Below the pieces are notes generated by a model. The model saw nothing but the letters and a program-made list of their open reading frames with translations, had not been told where the DNA came from and did not search any database. Of a stretch of DNA of 64,000 nucleotides, positions 54,853 to 64,000 are shown one piece after another. Position 1 is the stretch's first letter; every line of letters starts with the position of its first letter. The position numbers and the translations under genes were made by a program. This DNA is from Deroplatys truncata (taxonomy: Eukaryota; Arthropoda; Insecta; Mantodea; Mantidae): assembly GCA_030765065.1 (NCBI GenBank), contig CM060985.1, forward strand, positions 177,198,096 through 177,262,095, read 5' to 3'.

Positions 54853-55265
54853 TCATTGATGAAACAATAAATGCAGAGCGATATCACAGGTTAATTCTGA
54901 GGCCATTTTTCAATCGCTTGGCAGAAGAAGAGAAATCGTATGGTTAGTTCCAGCAAGATTCTGCAACAGCACATACCGCTGCCGAATCATTACATGCAAT
55001 AAGAGAGGTGTTGGATGACAGAATAATTAGTGTTGATTTGTGGCCCCCTCACTCTCCTGACCTAACGAGTTGTGATTTTTATTTTTGGGGTGCTTTAAAA
55101 GACAAAGTGTATCGTTACAATCCATGCACAGTACAGGAACTTAGAGGGAACATTATGCAAGAAATTACAAGAATTCCTGCTGCTGAGCTTCGGAGAGTGA
55201 GCGAGAATATTTACACGAGGTATGCTGCCTGTATGAGAGCAGAAGGTCAACGTTCCAGCATCTAT
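54853..55265 (+). pseudogene. transposase C-terminal half, right arm
   Basis: FIDETINAERYHRLILRPFF leads to a TAG where Trp or Tyr is usual, then FQQDSATAHTAAES (second catalytic Asp), PPHSPDLTSCDFYFWGALK (third Asp) and the C-terminus TRIPAAELRRVSENIYTRYA. The family resembles the insect Tc1/mariner relatives with a DDxD triad and is related to, but distinct from, the gene at 6521-7533. The N-terminal half, with the DNA-binding domain and first Asp, is absent. Confidence 0.85.
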
Positions 55266-55378
55266 TATAAGGTAAGGATTTTAGTCCGCCTCTGTTGGCG
55301 TAATTTCCCCGGCGACTGCCGGCTTTCTCGCGCAGTAGGGTGAGGCTGCGAGTGGGTTCGAATATAATTTAACTACCC

Positions 55379-56260
55379 TATATGGGAAAACGGAGCGGTT
55401 TTGGGGATATTATAATTATTTCGGCGGGAGTCCAGGCAGAGCCGTGCGTTGGCCACAATGTGAAAGCAAAACACTTTTTAACTTAACACATTCAAACCCT
55501 CACTATTTTCGGTTTTCCTCATGCAAGCCAACAAAACCTTTCTCTCTCCTACGCCCTCACGAAAACATTTGTTTTCTGTATGCAAACTGAAGATACAGCA
55601 GGCATCTGTTTCGTCCTGAAAACCATTGGAGGTCAAAGAGAAAGCGAAAGAAGAGTTTGGCTTATAAAAACTGTATGAACCTAGCAGGGGAAAAGAAAAC
55701 GCGACCGAATATGAAATGCTGTCAAATGATCATGAAGTATCAAGTATTTATATCCACACATCTTCCATTCTCTAACATGTTCACGAAGCCTGAAAGAGAG
55801 AACATCTCAGTGCAATCGGTGTTCTTTCAGAAGTTGAGTGCTTGCCTCGTATGTCGGATTGGGTTTTACAAGAAGTAAGAAAACGCCTGGGGGAACAAGC
55901 AAGCACTTCGCTCTGACGACGCGGTATTGTGTAGTTAACTACGTTTTCTTGTAACAGCATGTGATATGTTTTCTGCTAAACCATCTGTCGAGAAGGACAG
56001 AGAGGGAAAAAGGGTGCGAGGAGCCGGCCGTCATTAAACCTCCATCTCAGTAGAGAAAACTTCATAAGAAATCCTATCTTACAAAAACCGATGCTATAAT
56101 TCAAGAATACGCTATTTAGTATTAAATCAGTAATATAACATACAACATTAATAACACAGGTCAACAGGTCTTTTTATAGTAATTTCCATATTCTGATTCC
56201 AAAAAGTCCATACTGTCGTATCACATATCATTGCTTCCAAAATTCATATCTTCCATTTTT
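55379..56260. other. no recognisable feature
   Basis: About 880 bp with no repeat or coding signature that I can identify. Confidence 0.45.
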
Positions 56261-56784
56261 ACTTTCTGTACTACGTATAGTAAGTAGGGGAAGTATTCTA
56301 TTCCACCCAAATATTCTATACCGAGATTTCACCGGAAATATATGTTTTGAGACCCCCTAAATCACAAAAAAGCATTTTTGGATACATGCTCGTGTGTGTG
56401 TGTCTGTGAACAGCATAAATCAGAAAGGAACAGTCGTATAAACACCAAAGTTGGTATTTAGGTTCAGTATTCTCCAGAGATGCGAGACGAAGGTTTTCAA
56501 GAAAATCCCCTCACCACAGAGTACCCTTTACATGGAGCATTTTTCAAAAATTTTAATTTTCTCAAAAATGGCTAACGATTTTGATTAAAATATCACGTGT
56601 TTAAGATATTTTTATGACAAATAAAATGTATAACTTGAATTTTCTAGGAATGTCTCCAAAATCATTCTTCATTGTGAACGAATTTTGCATAACTGGTAAA
56701 CCACAAGAGATAGACAAAATTTTACTACACAAAAAATGCAGATCGCGTTGAAAAACACAATTTATGTGTTATTTATGTCATATA
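56261..56784 (+). mobile_element. ACTTTC element, 3'-truncated
   Basis: ACTTTCTGTACTACGTATAG after ATTTTT, to ACACAATTTATGTGTTATTT and GTCATATA. The next copy begins at that point in the same orientation. Confidence 0.85.
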
Positions 56785-56902
56785 CTACGTAGAGTAAGTA
56801 GGGGAAGTATTGTATTCCACCCAAAAATTCGATACCGAGATTTCACCGGAAATACATGTGTTGAGACACCCTGAATCCAAAAAAAACATTTTTGGAAACA
56901 AG

Positions 56903-56949
<47 letters not shown>

Positions 56950-57611
56950 GTGTGTGTGTCTGTGAACAGCATAACTCAGAAACGAACAGTCGGATAAACA
57001 CCAAACTTGGTATTTAGGTTCAGTATCTTCCAGAAATGCGACATGAAGGTTTTCAAGAAAATCCCCCCACCCCAGAGTACCCTTTACATGGAAAATTTTT
57101 CGAAAATTTTAATTTTCTCAAAAATGGTTCTAACAATTTTGATTAAAATATCATATGTTTATGATATTTTCATGAGAAATAAAATGTACATCTTGAATTT
57201 TCTGGGAATGTCTCCAAAATTATTCTTCATTGTGACACGACTTTTACATAACTGGTAAACACAAATAATGTACATCGCGTTAAAATACACAATTTATGTC
57301 ACTACATTTTTTGTTTAGTGAACCATTTTCGAGATATTGCTAGATTTTTCCAATACTTATACTTTTTCTCAAATGGGAATTCGTTATTATTTTTTTGTCC
57401 TGGTAATGCAAAGAGAATTGAATACTCCACATAGCAACCAGCTCTTAAAAGATTTGATCATCGCTTAAATACTACCATATTCCCCTTGCATCTACAAGAA
57501 ATTTAGCAATAAGATTAACATCTCGATTAACATGAAGCATATGGAGAATAAGCGTTTGAAAAAATAGTTTGTACAAAAATAGGGAAAGTCATGTGAGTGT
57601 AACACATCAGA
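56785..57611 (+). mobile_element. ACTTTC element, type A, lacking the first bases
   Basis: Begins CTACGTAGAGTAAGTAGGGG, without ACTTTCTCTA; (GT)n at about 56906-56948 is one of the longest; ends AATAGGGAAAGTCATGTGAG...CATCAGA then TTTTT. Head-to-tail with the preceding truncated copy. Confidence 0.85.
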
Positions 57612-57802
57612 TTTTTATTCATTTGTGTAGCTTTTATGTGATCATGAACCATTACACTACTACAAATACTATGCCATGTATTGGAATAAAGCTATTAATA
57701 GGAAATGATTCGCTGTTTTATGGTAGGTGGCAGCACATTCTAAGCTGCTTACACCATTTTGGATTTAGAATTCATCTGTTATAGGGCTTAATAATTGTTG
57801 TA

Positions 57803-58705
57803 CGAGGGTAATTCAGAAAGTCCCAGACGTTTTGAAATAAGCAGTTAACAAAATGAAAATATCAACGTTTATTATGTACAGTAGAAAGGTACACTCTTAA
57901 GCTATTTTCTACATAATTACCATTCAGATTGAGGCATTTATCATACAGTGGCACACGTTTTTCAATACCCTATCTGTAGAAATCTGCCGCCTGCGACTTC
58001 AACCACTGGTTTACACCGGCATGCAGTTTCAGCGTCAGTATCAAAGCGTTGTGTACCGAGCCATTTATACATCGCTGGGAAGAGGTGGTAGTCGCTCGGC
58101 ACCAAATCCGGGCTGTATAGTGAAAGTTCAAACACCTTCCATCCAAAACCATCCAAGAGTGTTCGGATACGATTGGCCGTGTGTGGGCGTGCATTGTCGT
58201 GAAGAAACAACACCTTGGTACTAGGTTTTACCTATGCTTAATTTGTAATGCACGCCTTAACTTTCTTAGTGTTTCGCAAAACCTCTCTGAGGTTATTGTT
58301 GTTCCACGTTCCAGAAACTCAACGAGAAGCACTCGCTTAGAGTTCTTAAACACAGTAGCCATGACCTTTCTTGCTGACAGCGTTTGCAAACACTTTCTTG
58401 GTTTCTTGAGAGAAAGTGTGTCCTCATTCCATCGACTGCTGTTTTGTTAATACTTCACTCAAGTCTCGTCCCCGGTTACGATACGATCGAGTAAAGCCTT
58501 ACTATGTTTGTTGAAATCTTGGAGGAAGGTCAGTGCTGCAGCCAGTCTCTTTTTTAATGGTCTTCTGTTAGGATTTTCAGAACCCCCTAGCACAAAATTT
58601 GTGGTAACCAAGCTTCTCTACCAAAATTTGATGCACGAAACTCCGTGAAATTTGGGGAAAATGTTCCGAAAGTTCTGTAATCGTGAAATGACGATTTTCA
58701 CGAAT
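57803..58705 (-). mobile_element. mariner, 3' part, interrupted by the LINE
   Basis: The 3' end CGAGGGTAATTCAGAAAGTC follows TA (57801-57802). The element is cut at 58705 by the LINE tail; its 5' part must lie beyond the window if the LINE is a simple insertion. Confidence 0.85.
57962..58705 (-). pseudogene. mariner transposase (DD34D), broken
   Basis: Minus strand: the HTH-proximal block ITELSEHFPQISRSFVHQIL, then VTGDET followed by a stop where Trp is usual (first Asp, near 58470). Next come a degraded middle, VLFLHDNARPHTANRIRTLL (second Asp, near 58190), YSPDLVPSDYHLFPAMYK (third Asp) and WLGTQRFDTDAE. All three catalytic Asp remain, but stops and frameshifts occur throughout the first half. 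The N-terminal DNA-binding domain is beyond the LINE junction. Confidence 0.88.
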
Positions 58706-58707
58706 TG

Positions 58708-58731
58708 TGATGATGATGATGATGATGATGA
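58708..58731 (-). repeat. (TCA)n tail of the LINE
   Basis: Eight TGA/ATG-phase triplets on the plus strand, exactly at the junction between mariner sequence and LINE 3' UTR. Simple triplet tails instead of poly(A) are known for I-group LINEs. Confidence 0.85.
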
Positions 58732-59034
58732 GATGCGGTTTAAGGGCGCTAAACCACTAAGGCCATCAGCGCCTTAACAACCTATAAAATATAGTCCAAA
58801 ATATAAAACAACCGCATAATTAAAAACGGGACACAAACCCGCGATGTCCAAAAGTTAAAAACAACAATACAACAAACCCAAAAACTAACACACTAAAAGC
58901 ATAGGCGATAAAAGAGTAAAACGTGTCAAGAACTGTAGAATGCGAGGGACATGAGCGCCATATGTCCACTGGGGAGTAGAGTCCCCATTAAAACACACAG
59001 TATAAAATTGCAAATCTAAAGGGCGTTCAACGCC

Positions 59035-62000
59035 TCAAATGCGCAGATTAAATTCACAGTCACGAATAAAACGTAAAACACACTCTACAGCACGCGCGTC
59101 GTCTGCCAAAACGTTGGCTAGGCCAACAGGTAGACCCACACGAACACGCAATGCAGCTAAAACCTGACACTCCTCTAAAACTTGACGCACCGTTAAGGGC
59201 GCATGACACTGCCCACAGAGTGGTGCGGGGTCACCACTCAGCAAATACTTATGACTAAAAATGCAATGTCCGATACGAAGGCGCGTTAAAATTACCTCCT
59301 CCCGACGAGAAGCACGGGAAGAGGTAGCCCAGACTAACGGGAGAGGTTTAACCTCCCGCAACTTGTTCCCCCGGAGGGCCGTCTACTCATCGCTCCAAAG
59401 CGAGAGGATGCGGCGACGTAAAACAATAAACAAATCTGACGAGAGAACAACAGAGGTAAAACTTCTGGGTGATAAAATCGCCGATTTGGCAGCGGCGTCG
59501 GCAGACTCATTACCTGAGATGCCCACATGACCTGGAATCCACATGAAGGAGACGCTGATACCAGAGACACCAAGCGAGTGGAGCAGGTCATGAATGCGCT
59601 GTACGATCGGGTGGTACGTGTTCAGCGAGCTAATACTTTGAAGAGCACTCAGGGAGTCGGAACAAATAAAACAGTGCCGTAAGTCGTGCCGCTGAATGTA
59701 TAAAAGAGACTGATAAATGCTAAAACTTTCGGCGGTAAAAATCGAACATTGCTCTGGTAAACGAAAGGTAAAACTATTTCCACCACAAAAAAGCCACATC
59801 CTACTCCAGCATCAGTCTTAGATCCATAGTAAAGATAAAATCAAAGTCCCCGAATTGCGACTGAAGTTCTAAAAACGCTGATCTAAGGACTGAAGAAGGG
59901 GTCTCATTCTTCGGCATCGACGATAACCCAAGGTGACAGAGGGCCTCAGCGCGCAACCATGGAGGAAAACGCGTTTCCCCCTTGGAAGGGCCGGCGCTGG
60001 CGTAACGTCCAATTGCCGAAGAAGCTGACGAAATCTAACCCCTGGAGGGAGCAATGCAGAGGAGCTAACTAAATATTGCCGATCAAGCGAATCCTCGTAA
60101 AATGCCGCGAAGGACGGGTGATCAGGCAAGCTGGAGAGTCAACAAGCATAGCTACACAAGAGCATCTCACGCCTAAAGGACAGCGGAGGCTCTGAAGCTT
60201 CAGCGTAAAGACTGGGCACGGGGCTAGTTGGAAAGGCCCCTGTAGCGACTCTAATACCACGATGATGAATGGGATTCAAGCGACGTAACACAGATGAACG
60301 TGCCGATGAAAAGACAATACACCCGTAATCAAGTTTGGATCGGACCAAAGAGCGATATAGACGCAGAAGGACGGTCCGATCAGCTCCCCAGGATGTGCCA
60401 CTTAAAACACGTAAAAGATTAAGAGAACGGTCACACTTTGCTTCTAAAAAGGAAATGTGCGAAGTCCAACACAACTTTCTATCAAAGATCAACCCCAAAA
60501 ATTTCGCCTCGTCTACAAACGGAAGTATCCCTGGCCCTAGATGGAGAGAGGGCGGAGGGAAATACTTCCGGCGCCAGAAGTTGATGCAAACGGATTTCTC
60601 GGCGGAGAAATTAAAGCCGTTGGCGTTACTCCAAGCGTAGAGACGGTCGATACAGCTCTGGAGACGGCGTTCGAGTAGACAGGTCCGACGTGAACTGCAA
60701 TAAATGACAAAATCGTCAATAAAAGGGACGATGACATGCCAGGTGAAATAAAATCAACAATGGGGTTGATAGCAATCGCAAAAATTGTGACACTGAGTAC
60801 AGAGCCCACACGTACACGAAAAACGCGGTCCGTAATGAACTCCCGAAGAAATATGGGAAGACGACCGCGGATATTCCATGCGTGAAGTGTACGTAAAATG
60901 CCGCCCCTCCAACAAGTGTCATAAGCTTTCTCCAGGTCAAAAAACACAGCCACAGTTTGACACTTTCTCAGAAATCCATTAATAGCATGCGTCGACAGGG
61001 ACACCAGATGGTCGACGGTAGAGCGATAGCGACGAAATCCGCACTGAGCGTTCGCTAGAAGTTTCTGAGGCTCAAGCCACCATGTCAACCGCCCGTTGAT
61101 CATGCGCTCCATCACCTTGCAAATGCAACTGGTGAGGGAGATAGGGCGGTAGCTGGAAGGTAGTTGGTGATCCTTCCCAGGCTTAAGAATAGGGACAATG
61201 GTGGCCAAATAGGTTATAGACCTATAAGAGAAAGAGTTTACTGTCGACTAAAAGGTTCTTTAACATCAGGACATGAATGCCTTCCGGCCCAGAGGCGGAG
61301 TGCCTACAGCAATGAAGAGCGTGCTCCAGCTCCCTCATTGTGAAAAGTTCATTATAACACTCAATATTAGCAGACCGAAAATTAAAGGTGTCGGAATCCA
61401 GCCGGTCCTTTGCTAGAGCGAAAGCCGACGGAATAATGGTCTGAACTGGATACCGCCTCAAAGGCAGCACCCAGAGTGTTAGCGATGGCAGCCGGATCCA
61501 CTATAGTGGCATTGGAAACCTGAAGGCCAGAAACAGTACAATGTGACACTTTACCTGAGAAGCGACGAAGTTTATCCCAAACAACAGATGAAGGCGTAAA
61601 GCGATGAAAAGACTTGACAAAACGAGTCCACGACGCCTTCTTGCTATCCTGAATAATGCGACGAGCCCTGGAGCGCGATTGTTTAAAAGTCACCAAATTA
61701 TCAAGTGTAGGGTGTCGCCGAAACACCCTAAGTGCAGTTCTACGGGCACGAACGGCGTCCCGACATTCCTCGTTCCACCACGGAACAGGCGGTCGCCGAG
61801 GTTGAGAGGATGAACGGAAAATTGCACGTTCGGTGGCAGAGAAAATCGTAGACGTAAGGTGCTGCACTATTTGGTTAATGTCTGCGAAGGGCTGATCGTC
61901 AAAATGCACGAGGCTGGAATACAAGCTCCAGTCGGTTTTTCTGAATATCCAGGTAGGTACTCTGGAATGCTGGACGTGGTGAGATAGAAGAGAAACGACG

Positions 62001-62637
62001 CAGGGGAAATGGTCGCTGGAGTAGGTGTAAGCGACGACGTTCCACTGCAGACGACGAGCAAGCTGGAGTGAGCAAACGGCTAGGTCGAGGTGAGAGAATG
62101 TACCAGAAGAATCTTAAATAAAAGTAGGTTCACCGGTATTGAGGATGGAAAATTTGAACTGGTAAAAAATGTCGGACAGAAGGGATCCCCTCGCACAAGC
62201 CCTTGGCGAACCCCACAGTGGGTGATGGGCATTAAAATCTCCCAACAGAAGAAATGGTGTTGGGAGAGCGGACAGGAGAGCTCGAATGTCCGCGGGAGCG
62301 AGGGGAGACGATGGAGGTAAATACACAGAGCAAACAGAAAACAAAAAGCCGGGAAAGTGAATGCGAACGGCAACAGCTTGCAAGTCGGATGTAAGTGTAA
62401 TAGATTGAAAGTGAACGTCGTACGCACCAAAATCATGATACCACCACGAGCAGGAGTACCCTCCTCCGGTTCAAGGTCGTAGCGAACCGGAGTATATTCT
62501 CGGAGATCAAAAGGATCATGAGGGCGAAGCTTAGTCTCCTGCAAACAAACGACCATAGGCGAATGGGAACGCAATAAAAGTTGCAGTTCCGCCCTATGCG
62601 ATCGTACACCACGTACATTCCAGGTCAGGATAGCCAT
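59035..62637 (-). pseudogene. LINE ORF2: endonuclease, reverse transcriptase, RNase H; frameshifted
   Basis: Starts at ATG 62637, 21 bp after the ORF1 stop. The APE-type endonuclease shows WNVRG, VVCLQETKL, GGIMILV, then after a frameshift LLLGDFNAHHPLWGS (near 62250) and YSSDHFPC (near 62020). The linker and reverse transcriptase show PPVPWWNEECRDAV, SYRPISLTSCICKVMERM (near 61150), QCGFRRYRSTVDHL, VFFDLEKAYDTCW and the catalytic FIDD (60712-60723). The block before it has lost the usual NGVPQG. Thumb: FLGLIFDRKLCWTSHI. RNase H (59820-59450): IFTAES, CSDSLSALQS and MWIPGHVGISGNESAD; its first Asp motif is broken by a small deletion near 59815. The C-terminal zinc finger is LCGQCHAPLTVRQVLEEC (near 59215-59160). 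Ends at 59035. Normal function is nicking and target-primed reverse transcription; several frameshifts make this copy inactive. Confidence 0.9.
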
Positions 62638-62658
62638 TAAGAAAAAGGGAAAAACTGT

Positions 62659-63947
62659 CTATTTAGAAGGGCGGCTTAAAATTACCTTTTGTTTAACCTT
62701 TGGGCAAGGGCTTTTGGTATGGAGTTGGTTAGACTCCATAGCCTCCTCGAAGGGAGGGCCCACGCGCTCAGAGCCAGAAACCGATTCAAGCGCCGTGAAT
62801 CGGTTCTGGGTGGCGATGGGTGAGGGGTGCCGCTGAGCGCGGCTTGTCCCAGGATCTTCCTGGGACTGCGACCTCCGAGGAGGAGAAGGTGAACTCTTCT
62901 TACCGCGCGCACGCGGAGGGTCCTTCAGAAAATCTTCCCTACGAAGTTTCTGCTTGGGTTTCTTTTCAGCGGCTTGCGACTTCATTGACTTGGGACCAGG
63001 TTTATACGGCTTGGTAACTGTAGCCTTAATGGACGGCCGGATGGTAGTGGCGGTTAATGCAGTCATGGTCCAGGTCTGAGTTTCGGCATCTACTCGTGGT
63101 ACTGGCGGGGCAACAACAGAACTAAATGTGCCAGATCGCAGGAGTGAAGGTTGGCGCGCATGGTAACGCCTCTGGGCTTCAGCGAAGGAGAGTTTTTCCT
63201 TTACCCGGATTTCCTGGATCGCGTTCTCGTCCAAGTACCGCGGACAGTCGGCAAATGTCGCAGAATGAGACCCTTTGCGGTTAACGCAGACGGGGGCTGT
63301 GGTACAGGTACCTTCGTGTGACAGCTGGCTACATGTTGCACAGATGTTAACGGTACTCTTACAGGAGACTTGCGTATGCCCAAAACGTTGGCATTTGAAA
63401 CAACGCAGAGGTCTAGGTATATAGGGCCTACAGCAATACGCTCGTACCCTGCTGAAAGACTCGTGGGCAGATCGACGCCGTCGAAAGTGATAAACAGTTT
63501 ACGAGTTGGTACCAAAATTCCGTCGCGTTTTGCCTGCACTCGATGAACATCTATCACCTTTTGATCAGAAAGATAGCCGACTAGTTCTTCGTGCGACATA
63601 CCATCGAGGCAATGGGTGGTAATGACGCCTCGACAGGAATTCAAGGTGCGGTGCTTCTCGATACGGATAGGATAACCGTGAAGAAGCATGGCGGGCAACA
63701 CGAACGTACTTTGCTGTCCAGTTTTGGTTTGAACCAACAAGGAACCAATTCGAAGACGAGTGCAGGACTGAACCGCACCTGCAATAGCGTCAATGACCTT
63801 CTGAATAATGAAAGGGTTCACGTTCTCAAAACTTTGTCCTTCTTCTGTTCATGAAACGACCAAGTAACAACCAGATGTCGGCGGTGCTACTTCCGTTACA
63901 TAGACTTTTCGGAGCTTGTTGTTAGTAATGGAGAAAGGGTGCTCCAT
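62659..63947 (-). pseudogene. LINE ORF1: RNA-binding protein with CCHC knuckles, broken
   Basis: The likely start is ATG 63947 (MEHPFSITNNK). A TGA at 63851-63849 interrupts before EEGQSFENVNPFIIQKVIDA. The central domain has KHRTLNSCRGVITTHCLDGM and RDGILVPTRKLFITF, typical of I-group ORF1. A frameshift near 63430 precedes three zinc-knuckle blocks: RCFKCQRFGHTQVSC (C-x2-C-x4-H-x4-C), CATCSQLSHEGTC, and a third that has lost its second Cys. The other frame continues DENAIQEIRVKEKLSFAEAQ and a basic C-terminus (KPKQKLRREDFLKDPPRARG) to the stop at 62659. About 430 codons in total. It would coat LINE RNA; one stop and one frameshift are the visible lesions. Confidence 0.88.
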
Positions 63948-64000
63948 AGCGAAATAAATCCTCCACCATTGCAACCGTCTCCGACCTCGGGCTCTGACTT

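Larger units (their letters stand above)
54572..55378. mobile_element. palindromic derivative of a Tc1/mariner-superfamily element
   Basis: Both outer ends carry the same terminal sequence in inverse orientation: GAGTAGTTAAATTATATTCG at the left after TA (54570-54571) and its complement ending CTACCC before TA (55379-55380). Homology between arms extends about 200 bp (54572-54780 against 55165-55378) and includes the 3' end of the transposase gene in both arms, so two 3' ends face outward. This is a foldback-type product, probably from an abortive or tandem-inverted transposition. Confidence 0.85.
58707..64000 (-). mobile_element. I-clade-like non-LTR retrotransposon, nearly complete
   Basis: A minus-strand LINE of at least 5.3 kb: ORF1 with zinc knuckles, ORF2 with endonuclease, reverse transcriptase, RNase H and C-terminal zinc finger, and a 3' UTR ending in a (TCA)n tail at 58708-58731. 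RNase H plus a CCHC-containing ORF1 points to the I group of LINEs. Its 5' end is not inside the window. It is inserted in the mariner of 57803-58705. Confidence 0.9.

Noticed and set aside
1..64000. A bacterial or viral gene cluster or defence system
   Set aside because: No operon-like coding density, no ribosome-binding pattern and no viral structural or polymerase genes; all protein signals are eukaryotic transposons.

Overview
The window looks like intergenic DNA from a large, repeat-rich arthropod genome, most likely an insect (cockroach- or orthopteroid-like; this is an inference from transposon content). I found no host protein-coding gene. Every protein signal I could recognise belongs to a transposable element, and nearly all of these are broken. 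There is no sign of bacterial operons, CRISPR arrays or phage.

The dominant component is one interspersed family, called here the ACTTTC element. I count about 39 full or partial copies, roughly 24 kb or 37% of the window by hand count. Full copies are about 0.8-0.96 kb and non-coding. They start ACTTTCTCTACT after a T-run, carry an internal (GT)n tract, have the inverse motif AGTAGAGAAAGT 22-26 bp before the 3' end, and end in a small hairpin. Copies lie next to T-runs and repeatedly insert into one another. At least three 3' halves occur (A, A2, B). The layout resembles non-autonomous Helentron/HINE (DINE-1-like) rolling-circle elements, but no Rep/helicase partner is present, so the class is a hypothesis.

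Layout. 0.2-1.4 kb: dead mariner. 1.7-5.7 kb: ACTTTC copies and SINE-2. 5.7-7.7 kb: two tail-to-tail copies of a Tc1/mariner relative. 8.1-9.3 kb: second mariner. 9.8-10.5 kb: Tc1 DD34E fragment. 10.5-15.6 kb: ACTTTC copies and a SINE-1. 15.8-17.4 kb: mariner and LINE fragments. 19.1-20.1 kb: inverted SINE-1 pair and LTR debris. 20.1-30.8 kb: dense nested ACTTTC copies with SINE-1, SINE-3, a MITE-like insert and an unidentified retroposon. 32.1-33.0 kb: solo LTR-like insertion in an ACTTTC copy. 33-37.6 kb: mostly featureless. 37.6-38.8 kb: almost intact Tc1 transposase. 39-40.5 kb: retroelement ORF1/Gag-like remnant. 41.5-43.3 kb: decayed LTR-element repeats. 44-53.8 kb: more ACTTTC nests, a second solo LTR and SINE-2. 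54.6-55.4 kb: palindromic transposon derivative. 56.3-57.6 kb: two ACTTTC copies. 57.8-58.7 kb: mariner interrupted by an I-clade-like LINE that fills the rest of the window on the minus strand.

The window works as a record of insertions rather than a set of cooperating genes. Nesting gives a relative chronology and, in several places, lets the empty target site be read directly from the flanks.
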